From Hallella multisaccharivorax DSM 17128 (lineage in GTDB: Bacteria > Bacteroidota > Bacteroidia > Bacteroidales > Bacteroidaceae), in NCBI RefSeq assembly GCF_000218235.1, contig NZ_GL945017.1, positions 2,175,607 to 2,239,606 of the forward strand: a DNA stretch of 64,000 nucleotides, in the 5' to 3' direction. Below the pieces are notes generated by a model, which was not told the DNA's origin, did no database searches, and saw only the letters and a program-made list of their open reading frames with translations. Shown piece by piece: positions 51,000-60,053 of the stretch (positions are counted from its first letter, which is position 1; each line of letters begins with the position of its first letter). The translations under genes and the position numbers were made by a program.

Positions 51000-52229
51000 T
51001 TATCCTTTAAAGTCTTTTACTAATAACGTTGAATTAGTGCCCCCAAAGCCGAAACTGTTCTCTACAAACATATCAAACTTACGCTCAATTGTTTCAGGGA
51101 TCACATTGATTTTCGCCGTATTCTCATCAGGATTCTCGAAGTTAATATTACCTGCAATAAATCCATTCTTCATCATCAATGTTGAGTAAATCAACTCACT
51201 GGCACCGGCCATCCACATCTCGTGTCCGGTCTGGCTCTTCGTCGAGGTCACCGGTACCCGATAGTCGCCGAAGACGTTAGCGATAGTAAGTGCCTCGGGA
51301 CCGTCACCGGCCTGCGTTGAGGTAGCATGGGCATTTACATAGCCTATCGCCCTGAGGTCATCAATGCCGCTGCACTTCAGGCAACGTTGCAATGACCTTG
51401 TCGGACCGATAATGTTAGGTGTAGAGATATGGTCGCCATTACCTGAAAAGCCCCATCCGGCAATCTCGGCGATGATGTGCGCCCCTCTCCTCATGGCATA
51501 CTCATAATCCTCAAGGACCACTGTTGCGGCACCTCCACCAGGAACAAGTCCGTCGCGGTCGCGATCAAAAGGCCGGCTCGCCTTCATCGGAGCATCCTCG
51601 CGGAGAGAGAAAGCCTGGATGCCGTCGAAACTCACCATGCCCCACAAATTATTCTCCTCTGCTCCCCCACATACGACACAGTCCTGCAGACCCTGGCCAA
51701 TCAGCAATGCGCCAAGACCAATGGCCTGAGACGAGGAGGCGCAGGCAGCCGATGTAGTGAGATTGATACCTTTCAGATGGAAAAGACAGGCAAGATTCAT
51801 CGTAATATTCGAATTCATCGACTGGAAGAGCGCTCCTGAACCACAGGCTGCAGTATCGTTAAACTCCCTGAATTTGTCCATGGCCCGCATCGTTGCCTCA
51901 ATCGTAGAGTCGTTGCCATAGATGATGCCTATTTCGTTATCATCGATGAATTCCTGGTCGATTCCGGCATACTCCAGCGCAGCCTTCGTTGCCATATAGG
52001 CATACTGTGCTTCCTCGGGCATGAAATGCCGCTGATTGCGCTTCACAAACGGCTTGAGATCAGGCTGAGGCACGCGTGTACATAACCCCGAACGGAACCC
52101 CGCGTCCTTACGCTCCTGCGAGAAGACCACCCCGCTCCTCCCCTCATAAAGCGCATCGCGCACCTCATCAAGAGATGTCCCCAGACATGACCAAATGCCC
52201 ATACCTGTGAGCACTACTCTACGATTCAT
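51000..52229 (-). CDS. Beta-ketoacyl-ACP synthase (FabF-like, dedicated)
   Basis: A 409-residue condensing enzyme. The Cys-His-His triad is Cys163 (TTSAACASSSQA), His301 (VNAHATST) and His336 (TGHEMWMAG), with Lys331 (TSTKSQTGH) and the C-terminal GFGGTNSTLLV. It is active by these criteria and extends acyl chains on the ACP encoded next to it. The context (dedicated ACP, FAD oxidoreductase) resembles aryl polyene or flexirubin-type gene sets rather than housekeeping fatty-acid synthesis. Confidence 0.85.
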   Translation of the reverse strand: MNRRVVLTGMGIWSCLGTSLDEVRDALYEGRSGVVFSQERKDAGFRSGLCTRVPQPDLKPFVKRNQRHFMPEEAQYAYMATKAALEYAGIDQEFIDDNEIGIIYGNDSTIEATMRAMDKFREFNDTAACGSGALFQSMNSNITMNLACLFHLKGINLTTSAACASSSQAIGLGALLIGQGLQDCVVCGGAEENNLWGMVSFDGIQAFSLREDAPMKASRPFDRDRDGLVPGGGAATVVLEDYEYAMRRGAHIIAEIAGWGFSGNGDHISTPNIIGPTRSLQRCLKCSGIDDLRAIGYVNAHATSTQAGDGPEALTIANVFGDYRVPVTSTKSQTGHEMWMAGASELIYSTLMMKNGFIAGNINFENPDENTAKINVIPETIERKFDMFVENSFGFGGTNSTLLVKDFKG

Positions 52230-52273
52230 CTTTAATGTCTTCTCTAATGATTCAATTTAGCAATCTTAATGTG

Positions 52274-52281
52274 CAAAAGTA
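52274..52281 (-). promoter_or_regulatory. -7 box of the KS-ACP-oxidoreductase operon
   Basis: TACTTTTG on the minus strand, 44 bases before the ketosynthase ATG. Confidence 0.5.
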
Positions 52282-52390
52282 CACAATAATCACGATATGA
52301 TTAATTGGTTAAAACGCATGTTAAAAACCTTTCCATAACCTTAACAAATCTTTGCAACACGTTTACATGCATACCTATTGAGTTTTTTAT

Positions 52391-52398
52391 TAACTTTG
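52391..52398 (+). promoter_or_regulatory. -7 box of murF-alr
   Basis: TAACTTTG, 23 bases before ATG 52422, which excludes the longer frame start at 52305. Confidence 0.55.
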
Positions 52399-52421
52399 CA
52401 TCAGATTTAAAAAACACATCC

Positions 52422-54896
52422 ATGACTTATACCATTGAGAAAATCACTACCCTGATAGGCGCTCGCCGATATGGTAATACCGATTCCAATATTGGCTTCC
52501 TGCTTACCGACAGCCGTTCCCTGTGCTTTCCTGAAGAGACTTTATTCTTCGCCATCAAGTCAGAGAGAAACGACGGTCACAAGTACATTTCCTCGCTCTA
52601 CGACCGTGGCGTCCACAACTTTGTGGTAACAACGGTTCCCGACGACTACGAGAAACGCTTTCCACAGGCCAACTTCCTGCGCGTAACCAACTCTTTAGAG
52701 GCCCTGCAACGTCTCGCAGAGCGACATCGCGATGAATTCAATATCCCTATCGTCGGCATTACAGGCTCTAACGGAAAAACCGTAGTGAAAGAGTGGCTCT
52801 ATCAGGTGCTCTCGCCCGACCACTTCGTCACCCGCTCACCCAGGTCGTACAATTCACAGATCGGTGTGCCTCTGTCAGTGTGGCTGATGAATGACGACAC
52901 ACAGATCGGCGTTTTCGAGGCTGGCATCAGCCAGCCTGGAGAGATGCTCGCCCTGCGCGACATTATCCAGCCCACCATCGCTGTGCTCACCAATATAGGT
53001 ACAGCACATCAGGAGAACTTTACATCCATGGAAGAGAAATGCCGTGAGAAGCTCATTCTTTTCCACGATGCACCTGTCATTGTCTACAATGCCGACGACA
53101 ACATCGTGAGCCAAGTTGTTGACGCTTCCGACTACAAGGGCGAGAGACTCTGCTGGTCATGTAAAGACAGCAAAGCCCCCATGTTCGTGAGCGGGATAAA
53201 GAAGGGTGAGACCTCTACGACAGTCTGCTACACATTCAAGTCAGTAGAAGGAAGCTACACCATTCCCTTCATCGACGATGCCAGCATCGAAGACTCTGTC
53301 GTCACTGCCCTCGTAGCGCTCCAACTGGGGCTCAACGCCGACACGCTCAAGGCACGCATGGGCCAGATAGAGCCTGTTGCCATGCGCTTAGAGGTGAAGG
53401 AAGGGCGCCACGGATGCACACTCATCAACGACTCATACAACTCGGACATCAACTCTCTCGACATCGCCCTCGACTTCATGAGCCGTCGCCCCGACCACAA
53501 AGGACGCAGGCGTACGGTCATCCTCAGCGACATCCAACAGAGCGGCATGGCACCGGCCGACCTCTACCGCGAGGTGGGCAGGCTGGCCAAAGAGCGCGGG
53601 ATAGAGAGGTTTATCGGCATAGGCCCAGTGATCTCCGATAACGCGGAACTCATCGACATACCGGAGAAGTTCTTCTTCAACAGTGTCAGCTCCTTCCTCG
53701 ACTCCACGGTCTTCCGCACACTGCGCGACGAGGTCATCCTCATCAAAGGCGCGCGCCAGTTCGGGTTCGACCAGATCACCGACCTGTTAGTGCAGAAAGT
53801 GCACGAGACCGTGCTGGAGGTGAATCTCAATGCCGTCGTAGCCAACCTCAACTACTACCGCTCGTTCATGAAACCCGAAACGAAACTCGTATGCATGATC
53901 AAAGCCGATGCCTATGGCGCAGGCAGCGTGGAAATCGCAAAGACGCTACAAGACCACCGCGTAGACTATCTTGCCGTGGCCGTAGCCGACGAGGGCGCAA
54001 CGCTCCGGCGCAACGGTATCACGGCGAACATCATGATTATGAATCCCGAGATGTCTGCCTTCAAAACGATGTTCGACTACGATCTGGAGCCAGAGGTGTA
54101 CTCCTTCCGCCTTCTCGACGCCCTTATCAAGGCAGCTGAAAAGGAAGGCATCACCGGATGGCCCGTGCATATCAAGCTCGATACCGGCATGCACCGTCTT
54201 GGTTTTGATCCGGAAAAAGACATGGAAAGACTCATTGACCGCCTGAAACACCAGAACGCCATTATCCCGCGCTCAGTCTTCTCGCATTTCGTAGGCTCCG
54301 ACAGCGACGACTTCGACAATTTCTCCGCACGACAGTTTGCGCTCTTCGACAAGGGAAGTCAACAGCTTCAGGCCGCTTTCAGCCATAAGATTATCAGACA
54401 TATTGACAACTCGGCAGGCATCGAGCACTTCCCTGAACGCCAGCTCGATATGTGCCGGCTCGGACTCGGGCTCTATGGCATCGACAGCCGCAACAACCAC
54501 ATTATCAATAATGTGTCTACACTGAAAACCACCATCCTGCAATTGCGCGACGTGCCTGCTGGCGACACCGTAGGGTATAGCCGCAAGGGCAAGATAGACC
54601 ACGACAGCGTGATCGCTGCCATTCCCATCGGTTATGCCGACGGTCTCAACCGGCATCTCGGCAACCGACATGGCTACTGCCTCGTCAACGGGCAGAAAGC
54701 GGCCTACGTCGGCAACATCTGTATGGATGTGGCCATGATTGACGTAACCGGCATCCCCTGTAAGGAAGGTGACAGCGTGGAAATCTTCGGTGACCATCTG
54801 CCCGTCACCGTGCTCTCAGATGCCCTCGACACCATCCCCTACGAGGTGCTCACAGGCATTAGCAACCGCGTCAAACGCGTGTACTTCCAAGACTAA
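52422..54896 (+). CDS. Bifunctional MurF ligase / alanine racemase
   Basis: An 824-residue fusion. The N-terminal half is UDP-MurNAc-tripeptide:D-Ala-D-Ala ligase with the Mur P-loop GITGSNGKTVVKEW (Lys119) and LINDSYNSDINSLDIAL. The C-terminal half (from about 465) is alanine racemase with the PLP lysine Lys494 in MIKADAYGAGS, KLDTGMHRLGF, and PIGYADGLNR. It thus makes D-alanine and adds the D-Ala-D-Ala dipeptide to the cell-wall precursor. This fusion is characteristic of Bacteroidetes. Length is normal for the fusion. A hairpin terminator follows. Confidence 0.93.
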   Translation: MTYTIEKITTLIGARRYGNTDSNIGFLLTDSRSLCFPEETLFFAIKSERNDGHKYISSLYDRGVHNFVVTTVPDDYEKRFPQANFLRVTNSLEALQRLAERHRDEFNIPIVGITGSNGKTVVKEWLYQVLSPDHFVTRSPRSYNSQIGVPLSVWLMNDDTQIGVFEAGISQPGEMLALRDIIQPTIAVLTNIGTAHQENFTSMEEKCREKLILFHDAPVIVYNADDNIVSQVVDASDYKGERLCWSCKDSKAPMFVSGIKKGETSTTVCYTFKSVEGSYTIPFIDDASIEDSVVTALVALQLGLNADTLKARMGQIEPVAMRLEVKEGRHGCTLINDSYNSDINSLDIALDFMSRRPDHKGRRRTVILSDIQQSGMAPADLYREVGRLAKERGIERFIGIGPVISDNAELIDIPEKFFFNSVSSFLDSTVFRTLRDEVILIKGARQFGFDQITDLLVQKVHETVLEVNLNAVVANLNYYRSFMKPETKLVCMIKADAYGAGSVEIAKTLQDHRVDYLAVAVADEGATLRRNGITANIMIMNPEMSAFKTMFDYDLEPEVYSFRLLDALIKAAEKEGITGWPVHIKLDTGMHRLGFDPEKDMERLIDRLKHQNAIIPRSVFSHFVGSDSDDFDNFSARQFALFDKGSQQLQAAFSHKIIRHIDNSAGIEHFPERQLDMCRLGLGLYGIDSRNNHIINNVSTLKTTILQLRDVPAGDTVGYSRKGKIDHDSVIAAIPIGYADGLNRHLGNRHGYCLVNGQKAAYVGNICMDVAMIDVTGIPCKEGDSVEIFGDHLPVTVLSDALDTIPYEVLTGISNRVKRVYFQD

Positions 54897-54907
54897 ACCC
54901 CATTTCT

Positions 54908-54960
54908 ACTGCCCCCCGATCAGATCATCGAGACATGACTGTCGGGAGGGCAGTATTTTT
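54908..54960 (+). terminator. Terminator after murF-alr
   Basis: ACTGCCCCCCGA (54908-54919) pairs with TCGGGAGGGCAGT (54942-54954) with a one-base bulge, followed by ATTTTTTTAT. Confidence 0.75.
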
Positions 54961-55066
54961 TATACTGGTTTCCATCCCGTCATCAAGTGTGTGTGTGCAC
55001 ACACAATAAAGAAACATCTTGCAAAAGACAAGAGAAAGACATACGGGCAAGAAGCCTCCTCCCTTT

Positions 55067-55170
55067 ACACCGTTAACGCATTGCCTTTACACCGTTAACG
55101 CATTGCCTTTACACCGTTAACGCATTGCCTTTACGCCGTTAACGCATTGCCTTTACGCTGTAATGGGGCC
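55067..55170. repeat. 22-bp tandem repeat array (alr-GNAT gap)
   Basis: Units start at 55067, 55089, 55111, 55133 and 55155, exactly 22 bp apart. Core ACACCGTTAACGCATTGCC; the last two units change to ACGCCG and ACGCTG. It ends beside the stop codon of the convergent GNAT-type gene. Confidence 0.95.
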
Positions 55171-55174
55171 AACA

Positions 55175-56329
55175 TCAAATGATAGGCTTCACATAAATGC
55201 GGTGTCGACGGATTTCTTCAGAATCGAGATACCGCCATTGCGACAGCACGCCTTTGTTGGTTTCCATCTGCGGACCTGTGACTGCATATTGGAAACCATA
55301 TCGGTGATACCACGAAATGAGGTCATTGAAGATGATGGCATTGGCACCCTTCATGCGATATTCGGACAATACGCCAATCAGAAGCAAGTCCACTTCCGGC
55401 GTCTTATGCCACTTCAGCACCCTGAGCAGACGCCACCAGCCAAACGGCAGCAGATGCCCGTCATGGGTGCGGCGCAACGCCTCAGAGAAAGAGGGAAAGG
55501 AAACTCCAAAGCCTACCATCTTGTCGTTCTTCTCAGTATCCACCACACAAGTCACAAGGTTCAAGTCGGCAAGTTTGATATAGTTGTTCGTGATCGTGTC
55601 GATCTGGTCATCTGACAACTGGGAATAGCCGTAGAGATCACGGTAAGTAATGTTAAGAATATTGAACAGCTCGCGCGCCTTTCCCCCTTTCGTCATGTCG
55701 TGGTAGTTGTATTTCCTGGGCTCCAGGTGGTAGCGCTTCTCAATGAACTCAGCCGTTTTGGCAAACTTGGCAGGCGTCTCCTCCGGCACTTTCACGCGGT
55801 ATTCCACGTAATCGTTGTCTTTCTTGAAGCCGAGCCGTTCCATGTGACGCGGGTAATAGTCATAGTTGTAGTTGACATACATGGTGGAAAGATGTTCAAA
55901 CCCTTCCACAAGCATGCCCTCGCGGTCCATGTCTTCGAAACCGAAAGGACCGGCTATTTCTGTCATGCCACGCTCCTTACCCCACCTGGCCACTGCGTCG
56001 AGGAGGGCTTCGGAGACGGCAGGATCGTCGACGAAATCGAACCATCCAAAGCGTACCATCTTTCGTTTCCAATGTTCGTTGGCGCGCCGGTTGATAATGG
56101 CGACCACACGCCCTGCGGGCTTACCGTCGATCATGGCGAGAAAACACTGCGCCTCACAGAAGGCAAAGGCAGGATTGGAGCTGGGCTTCAATGTCAGCTT
56201 CTCGGCCAGATAAAGATAAGGCACCGCATTTGGACAGGCGCGATACAAATCATAGTAGAAATCGACAAAAGCTTTAAGCTGTCTGTCCGTTTCCACTTTA
56301 ACAATTTCAATCGTTGAATTTAATGACAT
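55175..56329 (-). CDS. GNAT-like N-acetyltransferase protein
   Basis: About 384 residues from MSLNSTIEIVKVETDRQLKA. Two GNAT-type regions seem present: one near residues 50-135 (AFAFCEAQCFLAMIDGKPAG followed by RVVAIINRR) and a second near 250-350 (LVTCVVDTEKNDKMVGFGVS and LLIGVLSEYRMKGANAIIFN, the acetyl-CoA loop and helix). The substrate is unknown. Similar proteins are frequent in Bacteroidetes without assigned roles. The ATG at 56329 is preferred to 56350 (MYNADKK). Confidence 0.65.
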   Translation of the reverse strand: MSLNSTIEIVKVETDRQLKAFVDFYYDLYRACPNAVPYLYLAEKLTLKPSSNPAFAFCEAQCFLAMIDGKPAGRVVAIINRRANEHWKRKMVRFGWFDFVDDPAVSEALLDAVARWGKERGMTEIAGPFGFEDMDREGMLVEGFEHLSTMYVNYNYDYYPRHMERLGFKKDNDYVEYRVKVPEETPAKFAKTAEFIEKRYHLEPRKYNYHDMTKGGKARELFNILNITYRDLYGYSQLSDDQIDTITNNYIKLADLNLVTCVVDTEKNDKMVGFGVSFPSFSEALRRTHDGHLLPFGWWRLLRVLKWHKTPEVDLLLIGVLSEYRMKGANAIIFNDLISWYHRYGFQYAVTGPQMETNKGVLSQWRYLDSEEIRRHRIYVKPII

Positions 56330-56366
56330 TTTCTTGTCTGCATTATACAAGTCAAGGGCCGACTAC

Positions 56367-57107
56367 TTAAATGTTAAACCCTTGATTTCTGATGGCCAAG
56401 ATCAGCCTCTCCGACATGGCCTCGTTGTCTTCTCGGGTGTATCTGATATCGGTGAACACCTGCGCCAAGGTCTCCTTATGATTGATCTCTACGAACTGCC
56501 GGTTCTCGGGTAGGGATTCCTTGTAAGCATAAGCCTGATCGATACGTTCTGCTGAGTAGTCGTAGTAGGTTTCCGCGTGGACAATGGCATCGACAGGCAG
56601 CCGGTCGCTCTGTGGAGGATCTTCGTCGGGCCAGCCGAGCGTGATGGTCGCCACGGGGAATGTAAGCTTCGGCAAGTGCAGAGTGTCGATGATGAGCTGT
56701 GGCATGTAGATAGTTGTACCCAGAAAACACGTGCCCAGACCGGTTTCCTCAGCTAAATTGCAAAATGTTTGGCAATAGAGCAGCGTATCGGTGGTCGCAT
56801 TGACAAAACTGAGAAAGTTGTCGTAGCCAGGCACGGCCTTGCGATGCTCCGCCCATAATGAGGTACGGCGGAAATCAGCACAGAAGGTCAGCACCACCGG
56901 TGCATCCGTGACCATAGGCTGATTGAAGTGGGCCTGCGCCAGCTGAAGCTTCTTCTCCCGGCTCCTTGTCACCACAACGCTGTAGAGTTGAAGGTTGCCC
57001 ATAGTGGGCGTGCGCTCAGCCTGCTTGAGCAGAGAAAAAAGCAGCGGGTCAGTGAGCTCACGGCCTGAATATTTACGAATACTTTTACGTGCGTTTAAGC
57101 TTTCCAT
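56367..57107 (-). CDS. Nitroreductase-family flavoprotein
   Basis: About 246 residues (MESLNARKSIRKYSGRELTD). The N-terminal R-x-S-I-R-K-Y block binds FMN phosphate, and the segments PTMGNLQLYSVVVT and FCNLAEETGLGTCFLGT are of the NfsA/FRP type. It probably reduces nitro or quinone compounds with NAD(P)H. ATG 57107 is chosen because the -7 box (57132-57139) leaves no room for the longer start at 57134. Confidence 0.85.
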   Translation of the reverse strand: MESLNARKSIRKYSGRELTDPLLFSLLKQAERTPTMGNLQLYSVVVTRSREKKLQLAQAHFNQPMVTDAPVVLTFCADFRRTSLWAEHRKAVPGYDNFLSFVNATTDTLLYCQTFCNLAEETGLGTCFLGTTIYMPQLIIDTLHLPKLTFPVATITLGWPDEDPPQSDRLPVDAIVHAETYYDYSAERIDQAYAYKESLPENRQFVEINHKETLAQVFTDIRYTREDNEAMSERLILAIRNQGFNI

Positions 57108-57131
57108 GATAATCAAGTAAACCGATTTGTG

Positions 57132-57139
57132 CAAAGTTA
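57132..57139 (-). promoter_or_regulatory. -7 box of the nitroreductase gene
   Basis: TAACTTTG on the minus strand, 24 bases before ATG 57107. Confidence 0.55.
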
Positions 57140-57205
57140 TGGAAAATAATCTGAAAAAATAAGCTCTTTTGTCCCCTTTTTATAGGAAATGTGGAAAATA
57201 AAAGG

Positions 57206-57213
57206 TATTTTTG
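57206..57213 (+). promoter_or_regulatory. -7 box of the RNR-C-terminus-like gene
   Basis: TATTTTTG, 56 bases before ATG 57270; it lies inside the longer frame that opens at 57189, which argues against that start. Confidence 0.45.
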
Positions 57214-57269
57214 CACTCGAATCAAATACCAGATCTGTAAAGACAAATAACAAGCTTGTAGTAATTTCA

Positions 57270-57806
57270 ATGGACACACAACATTCTGATAAGGATATGA
57301 AGCCCCAGCAGGCGGCGTCGACAGACGGTGCCAACTGGGCAAACGGCCCGTATGCTCGGCCAAAGGTGATCGAGGATCGCCCTGATGAGCTCGACTGCGA
57401 TGTGGTACGCTTTCAAAACAACCGCGATAAATGGGTGGCTTTTGTAGGGCTGCTCGATGGGAGACCCTATGAGATCTTCACCGGGCTGCAGGACGATGAC
57501 GAGGGCATCGTGCTGCCCAAGACCGTCACCAAAGGTAAGATTATCCGCCAGACCAATGCTGACGGCTCCCACCGTTATGACTTTCAGTTTGAAAACCGAC
57601 GTGGATACAAAACCACGGTGGAGGGATTGTCCGACAAGTTCAATCCTGAATACTGGAACTACGCCAAACTCATCTCCGGCGTATTGCGCTACGGCATGCC
57701 TATCGACCATGTGGTAAAGCTCGTCAGCTCGCTCTCGCTCAACGACGACAATATCAATACTTGGAAAAACGGTGTGGTGAGGGCGCTTAAAAAATATCTG
57801 GAATAG
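57270..57806 (+). CDS. Stand-alone protein like the C-terminal domain of class II ribonucleotide reductase
   Basis: A 178-residue protein. From residue 30 it resembles the C-terminal (TSCPD-like) region of Bacteroidetes adenosylcobalamin-dependent ribonucleotide reductase: KWVAFVGLLDGRPYEIFTGL, then YDFQFENRRGYKTTVEGL, NPEYWNYAKLISGVLRYGMP and NINTWKNGVVRALKKYL. The catalytic barrel is absent, and so is the Cys-rich zinc tail of the full enzyme. It could regulate or complement the reductase, or be a domain with its own role. An amidase gene starts 14 bp later. Identification rests on remembered family sequence. Confidence 0.5.
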   Translation: MDTQHSDKDMKPQQAASTDGANWANGPYARPKVIEDRPDELDCDVVRFQNNRDKWVAFVGLLDGRPYEIFTGLQDDDEGIVLPKTVTKGKIIRQTNADGSHRYDFQFENRRGYKTTVEGLSDKFNPEYWNYAKLISGVLRYGMPIDHVVKLVSSLSLNDDNINTWKNGVVRALKKYLE

Positions 57807-57819
57807 AGGAAACCAAAAT

Positions 57820-59067
57820 ATGCGCAAAATCTTTACCCTTATTTTCTTCCTCCTCACGCTGCTCCATCTTGAAGCAGCACGCACCTTTACCGTGGTCGTC
57901 GATGCCGGTCACGGGGGCAACGACTGCGGAGCAAAAGGTCTGATCTCATATGAGAAAAACCTCACATTGCGCTATGCGCTCGCTCTGGGAGCTGCCATCG
58001 AGCAGAGTTGTCCCGACGTACGCGTGATCTACACCCGACGGACTGACCTATTTATTCCCCTGCATGAGCGCGCCGACATTGCTAACCGCAATAAAGCAAA
58101 TCTTTTCATGTCGGTACACATCAACGCCCTGGCCGGCGGAAGGATCAGTCATGGCTTCCAAAGCTACACGCTGGGATCTGGTGATCGCACCGGCTCCCGC
58201 GGCATCCAGGAGAACATGGAGGTGGCAAAACGAGAGAACTCGGTTATCTTCATGGAGAAAGATTACAAGACACGATACAAGGGACTTGAGAACTCGGCGG
58301 AGGGCGACATCATGTTTGAGCTCATTGCCGACAAGAACCGTGAGCGCAGCGTGGAGTTCTCACGCATTCTGCAACGGGAGGTATGCCGCGCCACTGGCCG
58401 TGAGAATGGCGGAGCCCACCAAAACAACTTAGCCGTGCTGCGACTGACCAGCATGCCCGCGGTGCTGTTAGAGTTAGGCTTTATTACCACGCCCGATGAA
58501 GAGAACTATCTCAATACCGACTCTGCACTCAATGCCTACACAAAAGGTATAGTGAGTGCATTTAAAATTTACAAGCAGCGGTTTGGCGGTACAGACATCA
58601 ACATTCCCTATAAGGACACTGACAATGATTCGAGCCGGCCGCAAGTCCCTGAAGTCAACGATGCCGATAAGCCAGCACCGGTAAAGACCAATGCCACTCC
58701 CCAGCACAGATCTCTGACAGCTAATGAGATAAAGCCGCGGAAAGACAGAGAGATAAAGCCTAAGAAGGAAACAAAGACGCAGATAGACAGAAACGAGCCG
58801 GTCTTCAAGATCCAGATCTTCGCGGGTAGGCAGAAGCTGGAAGAGAACAGTCCACTCTTCAAAGGACTGGACAACTACGACAACTTCATTGATGGCGGAA
58901 TTGTAAGATACACCTATGGGGCTTCAAACAATTACAATGAGATCAAGCGTCTGCGTACGACAATTCTCGATAAATTCCCCGATTGCTTCATCATCGCCAT
59001 GAAAGGCGGCAAAATCATGGATGTCAACGAGGCTATCCGTGAATATCTCAATAATAAAAAGAAATAA
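57820..59067 (+). CDS. N-acetylmuramoyl-L-alanine amidase
   Basis: A 415-residue exported cell-wall hydrolase (signal peptide 1-20). The Amidase_3 domain covers about 22-250: VVDAGHGGNDCGAKG gives the first zinc His, EKN the zinc Glu, SVHINA the second His, and LLELGFITTPDEEN the catalytic Glu. A linker rich in Lys, Asp and Pro follows (about 265-325). The C-terminal region (VFKIQIFAGRQKL, then IKRLRTTILDKFPDCFIIAM) looks like a SPOR-type domain for septal localisation. It is followed by mlaD, a common pairing in Bacteroidetes. Confidence 0.9.
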   Translation: MRKIFTLIFFLLTLLHLEAARTFTVVVDAGHGGNDCGAKGLISYEKNLTLRYALALGAAIEQSCPDVRVIYTRRTDLFIPLHERADIANRNKANLFMSVHINALAGGRISHGFQSYTLGSGDRTGSRGIQENMEVAKRENSVIFMEKDYKTRYKGLENSAEGDIMFELIADKNRERSVEFSRILQREVCRATGRENGGAHQNNLAVLRLTSMPAVLLELGFITTPDEENYLNTDSALNAYTKGIVSAFKIYKQRFGGTDINIPYKDTDNDSSRPQVPEVNDADKPAPVKTNATPQHRSLTANEIKPRKDREIKPKKETKTQIDRNEPVFKIQIFAGRQKLEENSPLFKGLDNYDNFIDGGIVRYTYGASNNYNEIKRLRTTILDKFPDCFIIAMKGGKIMDVNEAIREYLNNKKK

Positions 59068-59124
59068 TCATTGACGGTTCACTGTTACATCAAACTGTGG
59101 ACTGACACAAAACCATACGACGAC

Positions 59125-60048
59125 ATGAAGTTTTTTACCAAAGAAGTAAAGATCGCCCTCGTGGCTATCGCAGGAATCATCGTGCTCTTCTTCGGGCTGC
59201 ATTTCCTAAAAGGAATGCCGATATTCTCTACCAACAATGTCTATTATGCCACATTTAAAGACATTAACGGCTTGTCTTCCTCCAACCCCATCTATGCCGA
59301 CGGCTACCAAGTGGGCAATGTAAAAAACATCATTTACGACTATCAGAAAAAAGGCCGCGTATTGGTAGAGTTCCAAGTGGACAATGACTTGCGTATACCA
59401 AAAGGCTCTTCGGCAGAAATCGTGAGCGACTTGATGGGGAATATTAAAATGAATCTGCTCTTGACCAACAACCCGCGCGAGCGCGTTGAACCCGGCGACA
59501 CCATCACCGGAAACCTTAATGCAGGGCTCATGGGATCCGTGCAACAACTGGTTCCTACCATTGCCGCGATGTTGCCTAAAGTTGACAGCATTCTCGCAAG
59601 TGTAAACATGCTGCTTGCAGATCCTGCCATCAGCGCATCGCTGCACAACATACAGACCGTCTCAGCCAATCTCGCCGTTACCTCACAAGGGCTCAACCGT
59701 CTCGTGGCACAAGCTAACGGGCAAGTGCCGGGTATACTGACGAAAGCTGACTATGCGCTTGGTAAGGCAGGGGCAACACTCAACAATACAGAGAAATTCA
59801 CCGCAAGCCTCACACAGCTCAACATCGACCAGACAATGGCGAAAGTAGACCGTACGCTCGACAATGTGGAAAGCGTGACGCAACAGCTCAATTCACCCAA
59901 TGGCTCATTAGGATTGTTGATGAACGACCCCGCCCTTTACCATAATCTCAATAGCACAATACGCTCTGCAGACTCATTGCTGACCAACATCAAGGCGCAT
60001 CCCAAGCGCTACGTACACTTCTCGCTCTTTGGAAAGAAAGATAAATAA
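59125..60048 (+). CDS. MlaD/MCE-domain lipid-transport protein
   Basis: About 307 residues from MKFFTKEVKIALVAIAGIIV. One N-terminal membrane helix (about 8-28) is followed by a single MCE domain (YYATFKDINGLSSSNPIYAD and GYQVGNVKNIIYDYQ), then a long helical tail (LTQLNIDQTMAKVDRTLDNV). MCE proteins make hexameric rings that carry lipids between membranes. The partner permease and ATPase genes (mlaE, mlaF) are not in the window. The start at 59125 is used because the longer frame would begin at a TTG. Confidence 0.85.
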   Translation: MKFFTKEVKIALVAIAGIIVLFFGLHFLKGMPIFSTNNVYYATFKDINGLSSSNPIYADGYQVGNVKNIIYDYQKKGRVLVEFQVDNDLRIPKGSSAEIVSDLMGNIKMNLLLTNNPRERVEPGDTITGNLNAGLMGSVQQLVPTIAAMLPKVDSILASVNMLLADPAISASLHNIQTVSANLAVTSQGLNRLVAQANGQVPGILTKADYALGKAGATLNNTEKFTASLTQLNIDQTMAKVDRTLDNVESVTQQLNSPNGSLGLLMNDPALYHNLNSTIRSADSLLTNIKAHPKRYVHFSLFGKKDK

Positions 60049-60053
60049 AGCGC

